This document shows, one piece after another, positions 47,296 through 60,342 of a stretch of DNA of 64,000 nucleotides. The stretch spans positions 5,580,001 to 5,644,000 of the forward strand of contig OU612069.1 of NCBI GenBank assembly GCA_914767715.1. Reading direction: 5' to 3'. Position numbers and translations under genes: made by a program. Numbering within the stretch: position 1 is the stretch's first letter; each line of letters opens with the position of its first letter. Under the pieces are notes generated by a model. It had not been told where the DNA came from, did no database searches, and saw only the letters and a list, made by a program, of their open reading frames with translations. The DNA is from Membranipora membranacea (Eukaryota > Bryozoa > Gymnolaemata > Cheilostomatida > Membraniporidae).

Positions 47296-48105
47296 CTGTA
47301 TAGGCAGCACAAAACTCTTTCATGGACTTCCTCAATGCCTCATTGTCTATCTGCCAGTGCAGCTCTTCAAAAATCACTGCAATGACATTCTTCATATCAT
47401 GGAGTGGCTCACACATGGCAACTTCATAAAGCTCTAGATTGAGGTCTGATAGGGTGTGCCCCTCTGTTAGTAAGGCAGGTAGCGAGGTCAGACCTATAAT
47501 ATAATAATAACATTTATATCACCAATGTGCAGACTAACTGTTGGTTTGTAGGCCGGTGATTTTACGATTGACATATAGTTGCAGTGTTGCTGACGGCGTT
47601 TGTTCAAAGCTTACCTCTTAACTCCTTCGCAAGTTTATCTTTGACCTTGTCCCTTAGCCATGTCGGTGGCACATCTCGACCTCTGTGCTCGAACTCATTG
47701 ATGCACTCGTTTTTCTGTTGAAAAGATGTATAATGTTTTACAGTTACCAGTTTATTATGTACAGGAAATGTATATCATGAAATCCTAAATTGATACAAAG
47801 CCTTTTTTTAAATTCATAATCTGATACTGATTTTATGAATCTATTGGCGGCATGATTTGTTTTCGAATAATTGAATGTTGCTTTTTGCAGGCAAGTTGTG
47901 TAACTCACCTTTTTCAGAGCTCTGAAAGAGTAATCCGGTTTCCGGTCTCCAAAATGTATGATTGTCTTCTCAAGGCTGGAGAAATATCCGAACTTCAGAC
48001 ATGAGTCTGAGCTCCTGAACGTCTGACAAAGAGCTCCGCACCAGCAGGGATGATGGCTCTTTGGGCCTAACTGGCCCACCTCGAAGGCTCTAGCCGGTAT
48101 GTCAC
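47296..48105 (-). pseudogene. Gene 3 exons f-h
   Basis: Three well-defined exons (47909-48105, 47615-47714, 47296-47493) have good acceptors and donors and phases 1-0, 0-1 and 1-1. They encode GDIPARAFEVGQLGPKSHH and CWCG, the helix-turn GRDVPPTWLRDKVKDKLAKE, and LNLELYEVAMCEPLHDMKN. The last donor (GTAAGA at 47294-47295) implies at least one more exon, which I cannot find. Confidence 0.65.
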
Positions 48106-50976
48106 CTGTTGTTGAATGAAAAATTTTTGTATCTATCAAAATTATCCATGTAATGAGACAATAAGAATCCACATTTAAGATTAGATTACCTCACAGAACC
48201 TCCCCCTCCCCAAGGTCCACATTATTAGGGTTTCTGTAGGCTAATCCGAGAGTGCAATATATGATGCACTTAAATTTTCCTCTTGCTCACAAATATTGGA
48301 AGCAGTTGCATCCCAAACCTTAGCCTTCTTATATACGAGAGGCTTCATTGTCATCTAATTCTCATATATCAGATATATTTATAATTTTGTATTGTATTTA
48401 GCAGAAAAGAGCCTGGGAGCGGCCCAGTATGTCCTGCCTTCAAACACCACACCATTCATGGTGGACACCATCTCGTCTATCCTTTCGGCAGTGTAATGCT
48501 GCATATCTTCTGATGAGGCTGACGATCTTCCGATCATGTGCAGATATGGCCTCTCTACCATTGCCTGAATGTTTTCCCTAAAAACATAAAGATAGCTGTA
48601 CAGAGAAATTGGACACAATAGATAGATTGCATATGATCGCTGGCTGGTAAGAATCTTATATAAAAGAAATCATTAGGAGCAATGAAGAATCTGTTTTGTG
48701 TCAATAGGAACCATGAAATCTGTTGTAATGCTAAATTTTTAAATTACATGTTTGATTCTGTCTCTGTAAGGTACATGGCCTTGTCGTAGATGAACCCCAC
48801 ACTAATAAGGAATGTGCTGTGGCCATTTAGGGTGCTGTGGTCATGCCACACTTTCACATAGCTAGTAGTTTCCAGATCTTCTATTCTTTCTTTGATATCC
48901 CTGATGCAGTCATCGTCATTAACTTTCTCCGTAAGAGCAAAAGTACATTAATAATGTTGTTAGTACTGCACAAAAAAATTCTGGCTTCATCAGCAGGGAA
49001 TGCTCACTAACGCAATTGATCGAGTTTGAACATTTCAACATAGCTGTTTACTTGTTTGCCAAATTAAGGACTGTTCTAAGTAAGGCTTTTGCATCATCAT
49101 CAGTTCGCAACAACAGTTATAGAGCTAGAAAGAAACCTTATATCTATCTGTATGAAGAGGATACCTGGCTGATGCGGGATAGGCTATGTTTTATTTAGAA
49201 ATAACTGCTCGTTTATCGTGTCCCTCTAGCTATTTCTATTATGCTCAGTCAGTGATTTGTAGATAATATTATCAAGTTAACATCTAAATATCTACAAGGT
49301 TAAGTTTGAATCTATATTTGGAACAGTGTTCCCGACATTGAATTTACAAGCCAACAAGGGTTTTCTTCCGCCTGTAATACATTGAGATTTTCAGTTGGTG
49401 TTCAGAAATTTGTATCAGGATGACACAACTATGCCTGAAATAGGTAGCTTGCTTATTTTAGATACACTTCGTTGAAACTCGGACCACTATTCCACCTTGT
49501 CGGATGATTCTGTCATTGCCAACTAACCTCCGCTGTCTTTGAGAATTTGTACACATTGCTGTTGGTTCAGCTGTGACAAATCTGTTTTTCTCAGAATTCC
49601 CATGTTCCCCATCTGTTGCAAATGGATTTGCCTGATGACTGCTAATGATATGACTCTGCCATAAATCTGCTTTTCTTCTTTTTGTCCATTTCTGAATGTG
49701 AACGTAGTGATCGGACAAATCGCTCGGCCAATGTTTATATCCCCACTTAAAATCCTTCTGTCTCGTTCTTTCACTGCAAATAACCCAAATATTTAATATG
49801 CTGGGTTAGAGTATCAGGCAATTATATTGGCAAAGTTGTTAAAATATCATCTTCCATTGCTCACCCATATCATATCCTTTATTCTTTCGACATCAGGAGT
49901 TGTTGTCCTGTCCTTAACTAACCAATGTTGTAACAATTGAAGGTGGTACCCTACTGAGGATACATTTAATCAGTGTTTTCAAATTACTCATACCTAGCTC
50001 GTCTGGGTTGGAAGTAGTGCGCATCGCAACACCATCAACTTTCCTGCACGTTGCTCTAGCTTGTTTTCTTGTATTGAAAGAATATCCTAGAGACTTTGCA
50101 TATTCTTGTATCACCTAAAAGTGTATGTAAAATTTTCCATGATTAGTCAACAGTTGGTGGTACAGTATAAAGCTACAATATTTTTCCAACAACATTTAAT
50201 TCTAAATGGTTTTTCTAACTGTTACAGATCTAAATAGACTTAGATGGTTTGTGGGTGTGCAGTATGTTCACAAACGATGATATGATAGATCAGGTTTGCA
50301 TCGATATAATGGCAGCTGACAACCATCTCTATAGCCTAACAGTGTAAGAGTTTTAACCTTAATAATCATTACAAGTATGAGACAAAAGGCAGGTTTTCTT
50401 ACTATGATTTGCCACCCCACGCTATACTATATATATAACTCAGCGGTTTCATGGGATTGATTCTAATTCTTCCCAAATATTATATTGTAATTTAAATCTT
50501 GGTAAGGATAGGAAGTAGTTGCTATGATGTCATATTCTCACCTGCTCTCTATTTTTCTCTAACATCGGCCCAGCTTTGCGAGACAGTTGGGCCCACCTTC
50601 TGGCCATTTTCTTCCCTAGCTGTTTGCTGTTCGGCGATAGCCTCCTCAAATAATCAGCGACACACTGGCGATCAAAATTGTAAGACCTTAAAGGACCAAT
50701 ATGGCTCTTGGCACGGTGCCTTACGTAAGTACAGCTCTGTCGAATCCTCAACTTTGCGTATTTGTTCATAGACAAGTTGGATGAATAGAGTGCCGTCGTA
50801 TGAGCTTGCACGGAGTTTTGCTCAATCTTCCTACGTGCTGCAGCTGAGACTTGTGGTGTTCTAACTCTAGGTGTTCTCTCGTTTACTGTTCTAATGACTA
50901 TTCTAGCTGGTGTAAGTTTGTCCTTTTCTGTTGTGATGAAAAGAGCGTTTGACTTTGTCGGATCAAGAAAGATCAC
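47296..50976 (-). pseudogene. Gene 3: member of a multi-copy 'WHDH / PLHDMK' family, probably broken
   Basis: Exons read on the minus strand: 50542 to about 50976, 49994-50114, 49528-49773, 48748-48926, 48402-48577, 47909-48105, 47615-47714 and 47296-47493. Motifs in order are a basic N-terminal region (KMARRWAQLSRKAGPMLEKN), VKVWHDHSTLNGHSTFLIS with FIYDKAMYLTE, GDIPARAFEVGQ with CWCG, a SAP-like segment, and LELYEVAMCEPLHDMKNVI. I recall this set from a large uncharacterised invertebrate family, possibly transposon-derived. Damage: the donor after 48402 reads CT instead of GT, the exon at 48748-48926 does not match the phase of the preceding exon, no initiator ATG is found, and the usual C-terminal half is missing after 47296. 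A live gene with unusual splicing is less likely. Confidence 0.6.
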
Positions 50977-51000
50977 GACAGTTCACTGCTGGCAGAGTTC

Positions 51001-51137
51001 ATATGAGATTACTTCATAATACTGAATGCAGTTTTTCGGCAGTTTGATGATTTTATTACTGAACTACACCCTGGGGCAAATGCCCCAGGCAACTGATAAA
51101 TTGCAACGCCAAGTTGTAACTGTCACACGTAACTCCC
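51001..51137. other. No feature recognised
   Basis: A short spacer between the first recognised exon of gene 3 and the 13-bp minisatellite. It carries no motif I can name. Confidence 0.4.
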
Positions 51138-51240
51138 GATCTTAACTCGTAATTGTAACTCGCAATTGTAACTCGCAATTGTAACTCGCAATTGTAACTC
51201 GCAATTGTAACTTGCAATTGTAACTCTCAATTGTAACTGA
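51138..51240. repeat. 13-bp minisatellite
   Basis: About eight tandem copies of 'aattgtaactcgc' with a few substitutions. The unit contains an AATT palindrome centre. Confidence 0.9.
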
Positions 51241-51467
51241 TTCTTCAGAGCAAAAACTACTGTTCTTTATACTGACCTGTATAAAAAGGCCGTAAAAATA
51301 GAAACGGGTGGGATGATACGTCATTATTTTGATGGCCAACCTCCGCATTTAGATGGTAATTAAATGTGCAAAAAATGGAAGTAAATGCGGAAGAGTATAA
51401 CAATTAATCAGATCAGGACCATGGCAACCATGACAGTGCAATATACAACGCCTAACTTCATGTAGAG

Positions 51468-51668
51468 TCATGCACCTAGGCGTGTCACATACAGTGTAGG
51501 TGACAACTTCATCAATTCGAACTCAGGAATCATAGCACAAGCCTTACAGTCAAAGGCACTGTGTGTTGGCCTATCTTTATCTGCCATTTCATACCAGCTT
51601 GCCAAACTGAATCTATCCCTGAACTTCCTTTGCCCTTGTTCTCTCTGCAGAAACTTTCCTCTACCCAT
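51468..51668 (-). CDS. Possible small exon or ORF, 66 codons
   Basis: The frame starts at an ATG and reads MGRGKFLQREQGQRKFRDRF, later DRPTHSAFDCKACAMIPEF. The composition looks protein-like, and a GTATGT donor lies near its end. It could be the 5' exon of gene 3, about 500 bp upstream of the first recognised exon on the same strand, but the phases do not match directly. No family is recognised. Confidence 0.25.
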   Translation of the reverse strand: MGRGKFLQREQGQRKFRDRFSLASWYEMADKDRPTHSAFDCKACAMIPEFELMKLSPTLYVTRLGA

Positions 51669-52500
51669 CCTGTTAAATATTCAATAAACCAACAATACAT
51701 TGCCCTTCTAAGTACACACTTTACCCTGACTTAATGACTACACTCCAACTCTTGCCTGAAAATCAAAATCATTATCTTGCTTCATAATCTGATCTTAATT
51801 TAGAAGCTAAATGTACCTCTAAGGGGATGTCTGTAGCCCCAATTAGAAAGTGTTTATAATATGGAAATCAGTGGCGAGGAATAAACATCATGCTAAAAAA
51901 TGCTACAATATTGCAATAAATGCTAGTTTAGGGTTGACATGATTTTAGCTGACACCAATTTTCAATAGCTGAGGTTGTGTAAATGTTAGCGAGTAAAGTA
52001 TTTCACTATTGAAAGCCATTGCAAAAGGCTATATTTTCTCGCTGCCTGTACTTCACTCTTCCAAGGTGACGGATAATGCTAAATACTGCAAATAGTTTCC
52101 CTCTTCGTTGGTGTAGGATACGCTTGTTAGTTCCTAATAATTCATACAAAATGTGACATAACTCCCCCAATTACAGATATCCTTTGCAAGTTATGCTGAA
52201 TTATGAAATCATATGTCCACATGTGAGTGATAAGACATCCGATTTTTTTTTAACCTCTTAAATATTGATGAAAGAGATACTTTTAGCCCACCATGAATAT
52301 CCAGTGTGGCCAACTGATTGTAATCTCATATATTCATTAGAAAGGTTTTATTTTTAATTGATATAGTTAGACTTCAGGGAAGGTACTGTGTAAAAAAAAA
52401 AATAATTTTGTTACCATAGTTACAGAGCAGAAACATCGGTCAAATAGTGCTACTGTATGCTCTCAATGTTATGTCCTTAAAATTTTTTTTTGTTTTACAG

Positions 52501-54458
52501 GCTTGTTCCTGGCGGTGGCGAAGTCTCACATCATAAGGAAAGTCTGGACATGTATGTAATTGGGGTCTGATGTTGCATGTTGGGCAGCAGGTCAGATAGC
52601 ATGCTTTCATGCGTTTAGCACTCATCTACTTTCATGGCTTTGGATTAGAAACGTCAACAACGAATACCTCTATCTATTTTAGATCAGGTAAGATTTGGGA
52701 ATATACAGTAGTGTTAATGTTATTTTAATGCCAGTACAATTTTTTTGCATAACCAGCTGGCACTGTCATGCAATTGGCCCAGATCATGGGGCTAGTTTAT
52801 CCTTAGCCAATACCCTGTTACTTCACCAAAAATAAATTTGCCTGTTAATTGTCAGATTTGTCACCTTGTGTCAACATCACAATCACAGAAGTAGATAGAC
52901 ATGAATGGTTTACTATTTTCTGCACTTTGAATTGATAGGCAGCAGTTGCTCTGAAGCGTCAATCCTCTGTGTATTATGACTGAACAGGTGACACCACCAG
53001 CTTGCTGTCAATGGATGTGCAAAGACATCTGATCTGGACGGGCCTACTCCAGGTAAGGAACACTTTTTCAATAGACCATTTTGGCACACAACCAAGTTAG
53101 TTGCTGAATTCCTTGCTTACTGCTGCTTGTGCTGCTGCAGAATATGTATCAGCTTTTCAAATTGGTAATCAAAAGTCCTATACTTCCTCCTTACCCAATA
53201 ATTTACCTAGCGTTGATCATCATCTGTACCATCACAGCAAGCATTGACTACCCATTATTGCTTTATTGGTAGGCTAATCAGCAGAGCAAACTCAAATTGA
53301 CCCAAAGTTGCAAAATCATTTGATCTTTTCGTTGGCTTAGTTGCTGCTTATGGCAATGAAAAGTTCGATAAATGATATCAGCATACATCAAAAAGCGGTG
53401 GGACCTGCTGGGTTTTTGGTGGTTAAGTTGACTGGGGTCCAGTATTACAGAGGTATCAATAGAGTTTGATCCATTTACCAGCGTTCGGCATTACCAGTGG
53501 AGGGGGGGGGCAACTCCAATGGATAAAACTTGATTTAGGCACACTACCAAAGTTGGTATAATTCACAAGAAGACTTTTGAGGACTATTCAGATGTATAGA
53601 GCACCAACTTAAAATATTGGTATATTCCAGCATCTAGCTGCCGATAAATGCTACTGGTCACGCTGCACAGAATTACCAGTTGGTTTTATGAATGTTGTTA
53701 CACAGAAATGTTAGCCATTGCGATATATACTCTGGTCTGCGAATGGTGTGTATAACAGCTGGGTGTTTCTATGCAGATCAATAGTTACATACAATCTGAA
53801 GAGCTCTTTTGCTTTCTTTTTGCTACGTTCAAACTAGTCTTGTGTCACCTGCATCCAGGGTATATCTGCCATAAGTTCTACATTATAAAACCCTAAGTTT
53901 CTTAGATTCAAAAACTGTTGCTCTGAGAATAAAATCACTGTGGTATAACCACACAAAGCAGCAGATTTTTTCCTTCCCCTTTCACTCATGTTGAGGTCTC
54001 AGTGAACAATTACCACATCACACCCAAAAGTTCCCTCCATATTTCATTTCATAGCCTGATTGGTGCAAATTCCCTCCCTTTATTCCTATCTATATTAAAA
54101 CCATTATAGAAGAGGTTTGTCCAAGGTTTTCTTATGCAAAACAAGTCGTTAGTCGTAAGTCACATCTAGAGGATTTGTCAAAGTTTTATAATGAGACAAA
54201 ATCTCCGTGGTGCAGAGCGAAGCATTTGCAGCAAACCCCCTCCCCCCCTCCGCCACTCATAATGCAATTTTCTGGGGATTTACCAGTCATGGGAATTTTT
54301 GGTCAAAAGGTTTATGCGGGAAGGGGGACTGATTCTGACATAGAGATGTTTGAATATATTACAGCTCTTCACGGTTTATTCTTGTTATTTTGTAGGTGAT
54401 GAGTCCAGGAGATGCTGATAGCTTGAAGCAGCTCATTGTGAGGCACAGAGTACTGGTA
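52501..54458 (+). other. Weak chain of possible exons
   Basis: Small segments between consensus acceptors and donors stay open and phase-compatible: about 52501-52551 (after ttttgttttacag), 52988-53053, 53141-53164 and 54396-54455 (VMSPGDADSLKQLIVRHRVL). No domain is recognised, and such short chains can arise by chance. The rest of 51669-54458 shows nothing else. Confidence 0.2.
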
Positions 54459-57400
54459 ATCAGATATCAGATAAGACAACAGAGTCATTTCTTATACAAG
54501 GCAACAAATCGGCAGCAAGATGATGTAAGATTTGAGGTAGGCTTTCTGTCCAGCTGCTATCTCATAGAAAGCCCCATGTACAACATGTTTGTATTTTCTT
54601 CTTTAATGCTTTATGCTAGCCAGGTGATACGGCGCTGCTGCCTAGTGAGCTGCGAATAATTTATATAGCATTTTTTGTTGTCTCAAAGTGTAATTGTTAT
54701 AACAATTATGGCTACGGTGTCAAGTGATCTAAATTTCCTCCTCCTTCTAAAAAATGGCAATAGCTCGCATTAGAAAAGAAAACCTCAAGATTGCGCCATA
54801 AGAGTAGCATCAAATTATATTGTGAAATGGAGTATCCCACAATGCAATTTTGTTTTAGTTGTCTTCACTTGTAAGATCTAAGCAATAGCTATTTGTGATC
54901 ATCCAAGGAATTCATTGTCAGAGTTATAAACATGATAATAATCAAGTAATTGGTTAGAGGTTTTAGATTTTTCTAATACCATATCTTTGCCTGTTATCTA
55001 CAGTGGTAGGAACAATGTTTTAATGAATGGCTCAACACATGGGAGATGGAGGTTTAAGTACATTTATTGACTAGACAGCAGAATATACAAGCACCACTCT
55101 GTCAGTAGATGATTTGCAGCTGGAGAATGAACATGTACGTTTAATTGGTAACTTAGTGTTTTTTATCCTTTTGAATTCCATTGTTATTCAAGAAATACCA
55201 TAAACTTATGGCTCTCTTATACATTGAATCTATACTCATGGCTCAAGTAAATCTCTGGTAGGAGGAAGAGGTCCAACTCTGACCCCCTCAAATGATATAA
55301 AAGTGAATCAGGGCCCACAAGAAAAAATAGCACCACAGATGTGTATTAATGGCATATCTGTTGTAATAATAGTTCTATAGGTTGACTTGGGACCTCTCAT
55401 TACTATAAGCAGATCTTTTAAGTGCCCAAAGTGGGATTTGATCCAGCAACCTCTTTATCATCCGCCACCAACCACCAACCAACCAATTACCATCATGCCA
55501 ATCAAATTAAACATGCTCGATCAAGATCAAATTTAGCCTTAGCAACCAATTATTGTCATAGGTAAGGTGGTTATCCAGTATAATGCCCTGAGGCTACATA
55601 TTTCACATTCTGCAGCATTGGCAGCTACGGGTGAGGGGGCTAAGTCCAATAGCTACAGTGGGGGGGGGGTCCAAAAACAGCAAGCTGCAATGCGTGGAGT
55701 CAATAATTTGTCTTTCGATTAATAATAAACTTCATGGACTCTATTTACACTGAAAGTTTATTAAATTACATGAAAACTCAATGACACAGAGAAAGTAACA
55801 TTTTTTAATATCAAACTCATGGTTGTTTTCGAAGCATGTGCAAAAAAAGCTACAATACCTGATTATTTCAGATGCTGATTCTTAAAAATTATAAGATAAG
55901 ACTGATGGCTACCGGCCTTTATTGTTTGCAACGATATAACATAAGTGTATAAATTCAATTCAGTGCTTACGTAAATATTTATGAAACTTGATCTAGGTGT
56001 ACATGAAAATGCTAAGACAAACATAACTATTGAGAGGAACTTGTTGTGACTCATAACGTCACTCTGGGACTTTTACATCAGCAGATTTTATATCTCTTAG
56101 CGAGCTATGAACAATAATTTACAAAAATAAACATTGAATATTATTTGCATTGTCATCTGCATTCATTTTCATGTGGCAGAAAATGAATAATAATATTCTA
56201 TCGTTATAAATTTTAACAGGGTATATATTATGTGTTGACAAGAATTCAAGGTTTTAAAACATCATCATTCTGGTGATTTTCAATTTATCAACCCATGGTA
56301 TCGAATGTGTCGAGGAAAGTTTTTGGTAACTTATTGGCCTTGCACAGTGCACCAGATGCTGCCATAAAACTTTATATTTTCAGAAAGTGATTTGAGTAAT
56401 TTGAATGAAAATAGAGTGTCACATGTCATGCAAGCTGTGTTGTTGTTGTCTGGATGAGGCTGCCACAAATGCTGCTGATGTAAAAGGCCTTATGGTTTTA
56501 TCACCAGGGTCAGTGATGAAATTTTGACCTACAAAATAAAACAACTATGTATGAATAAGAATATAAGATGATCTGCATGCAGGATGTCAACAAATGTATT
56601 TTAAGAATTTGGATAGCCATGTCGGGTTATGAAGAATTTGTAAACTAGCTGTAAATTGATGTGTTGGATGTCCAGCTTGATTAAATGAATTTTCAATACC
56701 CAAAAGTTTAATTATGTGATATGACCATGAAAAATAATAGCAAAAGTAGTTTATTGATTGATATTGTTTCTAGGTATTCCAATGATTTCTTTCATTCCAG
56801 CATGATGACTCTACTGATTTGGTTGCAGCGGAAAACTTCTCACAGCTGGTAACGGTTACCTGGTTCTCCATAACATATCTGGTTTCTGATGGCTTTCAAA
56901 AATAGAGAGGCCGCATTAGGTAGCTCACCAGTAGAGAATCATCTGGAAAAGAAAGAGTGAAACTCTGGTTTACTGACTCGCCGCTAATATGCCACTCATG
57001 CAGTTGCTGAGGCATTCCACAGCATGAGAGAACCCAAAATCAAAAAAGTCGATATAATTTATGTAATCAATCAATACTTAGCTAGTCTTCCAACAACAGA
57101 GTGTCATGAGCAAAAGTTACTTAGCCCCATACAGCTGCTGAGGCATTTCACAGCATGAGAGTATCCAAAAATTAAAATCGAAATCAATATAATTCACACA
57201 CCCAATCAATACTTGTTTCCTGTTCCTGTTATTATTTAGCCTGTGCTCTATAATTATTACAGCAAAGTCTTGGAACCTCCCCTAAACTGAAGTGTTACCC
57301 AGCTTAGAGTCAGCAACTACTTTGAGTTTTGCATCGCGTAATGCACAAAGCTGATGCTGCCCAGCACATTATTTGCTACCCATTAATGCATTGCTGCGAA

Positions 57401-58751
57401 ACCTTGGTAAATTCATATTCTGTCAAATCAGCTGCACAGCTGAATTTCACAATGAAGATACTCCAAGATCATGACTTTTGCGAATCTAAGTTTAGTATCA
57501 TACAATTTTGAGCGGTTTGAGAACGGATTGAACGTGGAGCTGAACTGAACTAATTCTCGGTTCACCAGCCTATATATCAGTTAAATAATAACTTTGTCTG
57601 GCATCACACAAAATAACTCATGTTCTCCTTTCATCGTCAATTGATATCAACCAAATTCAGTCATTCTAATTGAATCGATCAATCGATGAATATCCGCTGA
57701 ACACGATGATACACTTTATAAGCTAAACGCCCTCAGCTTGCAGCAAGTGTCAATCTCTTCACAATTCAAAACCACAGATCGATATAAAAACTATAACTAT
57801 GCATACAAAAATGGGAAAAATATCACACTAGAGACTATTGACAAGATAGGAGGCAACTTACCAAATTCTGGGGAGTACTGTCTGCTTCAATTACTTGACT
57901 GGCGATGAAATTAATCCTTAGAGAGTTTGCAGAGATTCGCCGAAACTGAGATGTAACATTTTTGCTAAAGAAAAAAAAAGGTGAAATATCAAAGCGGTAC
58001 TTCATCTTTGGCTGGCGAACAAGCAACTGACCACTTCATCCTAAGATGTTTGTAATAATGTTGATTCATACCTTGCATCTCGTGAAAACATTATGTAATA
58101 TTTTCATTAATCCGTATCTTTTACAATAAACTGACCGCTGAGCTCTAGCTGTTACTGTTAGTAAATAAATATATTTGATGGGAATTACGGGGAATGCCTT
58201 TGATCAGTGTTCAAGTTTTGTCATAAAGATAACATAATTATTTTATCTCTGTAGCATTGGTATAGTTTTCAAATGATAAAGTCATTTCTCGAAACCTAGT
58301 GCTCCCACTGATCTCAGACCTTTGACAAGGTTTCAGGTTTTGAAACACTAGCGAAAAGTTGAGACAGATATTTAGGGCTTTATTAGAACAAGTTTGTTCC
58401 TTCTGTGGTGGCCGATGGATATTGCAAATGTTTGTTGTCGCGGTGCCTAAATAGTTGTTCTAGGGTTTGATATGGTGGTAAGTGGCTCTTTGCAAGCCTT
58501 AATGTTATCTAAAACCTTAGAATAATGGTATGGAAAGATATGAGGTATATGGCTGGAAAACATTTCAACAATCACAATAATATCACTTATAACTGGTTTA
58601 CACAGAGTGAATAATTAGAACCTACAACTGGACAATTTGTGGCCTGCTGAAATCCTAAGCATGCAGCACCACTTGATATGGCGTGAACAGCAGAATATAA
58701 CCCCATTTCCTTTTGATCAGGAGCATCGCATATAATTTTTCAACAGTACCT
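54459..58751. other. Gene-free stretch
   Basis: No exons with motifs and no clear transposon ends were found. A G9 run lies near 55660. Two similar segments near 57000-57040 and 57125-57190 share 'gctgaggcatt(c/t)cacagcatgagag', suggesting a local duplication of about 130 bp. Confidence 0.45.
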
Positions 58752-58877
58752 ACCTACAACAAGTTTAATCCAATTGCCTGCATTCGAGTTGCTTCCTTCC
58801 ACTGGTCACGCCGCAGCGTGACTAGTGGATCGGGAGCAACTCTGAATGCAGGCAAATGGACCAAACTTGGTCTAGTA
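58752..58877. repeat. Foldback hairpin element, copy 2 (full length)
   Basis: The whole 126 bp is an imperfect palindrome. The left arm (aagtttaatccaattgcctg, cattcgagttgct, ccactggtcacgc) pairs with the right arm (gcgtgactagtgg, agcaactctgaatg, caggcaaatggaccaaactt). It has no coding capacity, and its near-complete self-complementarity resembles foldback MITEs. Confidence 0.88.
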
Positions 58878-59189
58878 CCAACTCTACCCTTACTCCATGG
58901 CCTAAGTTTAAACTGGGTTTTAAAAAAGTTTTAGCCTGGATGTAATCCAGCAATCTTGTTCCTGACTGTCCTGCTGCACGGTACCACTGATCCACAACAT
59001 CTGTATCAAACAGTAAAATGTAATTGAGAATCAATCAGAATTAACTTGGCAATGATGTACAAACTCTGTAGTAATGCGTCTTCCATCTATAACATACTGC
59101 ACCAAGTATAACTGGTTATAGGTTGTATAAATCAAACATTGACATTTGTGAGTGGCTAAAACTTGCAGGCTGCGATGTAACCAAATTTT

Positions 59190-60180
59190 CTTTTGAGCAG
59201 CAGCAATGCCATTGACTGTCTGAGTGTATCATTTTTATACCATTAGACTGCCGTGTAGACCAGCTGGTATAAGGTTTGAAGCTGTGAGGTCACAAAACCA
59301 TTCTGATAGAATTTAGGTGTGGGGCGGAAAGACACAACCACCCACCCACCCGATACTGTGTAATGATTGATATCCTAAACTAAAATCCCCTTCTGATGTA
59401 AGCATGCATAACAGTCAATTATTCATGGTCCATGCTATATTGTACAAGGACCACTGCTATGAGCTGCAAATAAATAAACATGAACATTTTATCAGCCGCC
59501 AATATGATGATCTGTATTACTATTACCATATTTTCTTTCGAACAGCATTAAGACATAAAATTTCCTGACAGCTTCAATTTATATACTGTTTGATTTAATT
59601 TTGGCTGTAGCATGTATTTTTTGAAGCTGTTGGATTATATTAGTATTTTCCAATGTCAAAAAACCTTTCTCGTAAAAAAAACAACTGTAAATGCATTCTC
59701 TTTTGGGCAGCAGCAGCATGATCATCGGCTGTCTGACAGACTAATCTAATATACCACTATATTCCCTATTGTGGATAAATTACGCTCGTATAAGTTTAGA
59801 AGACGAAAGATCAGAAAGTATTTTCAAGGCCAAATATCCATTAACTTTTGAAGTTGCCACCTCAATGGTGTTATGACTGGCAGAAGAGATGGATAAGAAT
59901 TCTTAAGATAAATAGCATCATGTTTCAAATCACTAGTGAGAATTTTTGACTCGGTTAAAAAGTGGAAAAAAAATCTTACGTATAACCACATCTTATTTTG
60001 AGCAGCAGCAAGGCATCAAATCATCTGACAGCCTCAGATTTTATACTGATGAACTCCAGATTGCCTGAAGATCAAGCTCATATAAATTTTGGAGCGGTGA
60101 CGTATAAACATGATTTTATACGGTCAAAAAAATTTCATTCTCTGAAAAACTGCTGCCATAATATGGAGCTGAGGCAGCAG
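59190..60180 (+). repeat. Degenerate repeated modules with a GAGCAGCAGCA core
   Basis: Related segments near 59193, 59533, 59698 and 59996 share a T-rich lead, then '(g)a(g)cagcagca', then 'catc...tctga(c)ag' and a later 'ttataccatta/ttatactgat' part. Spacing is uneven (about 165-340 bp). This may be an old tandem array of a larger unit; it has no coding frame. Confidence 0.4.
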
Positions 60181-60342
60181 CGTTGAACAAGGGTCCTCAA
60201 GACTAAATTAGCACCAGGTTCAGACCTCCATTGATGAGTATGTGGAATTTAAGCCTCCTAGCTGGAATATTACTTTGTACTCTTTTAAGTAGAAGATTTG
60301 GTTTTTCATTGTTTTCAGCTCAGGTATGCCATTCATTGTGTA

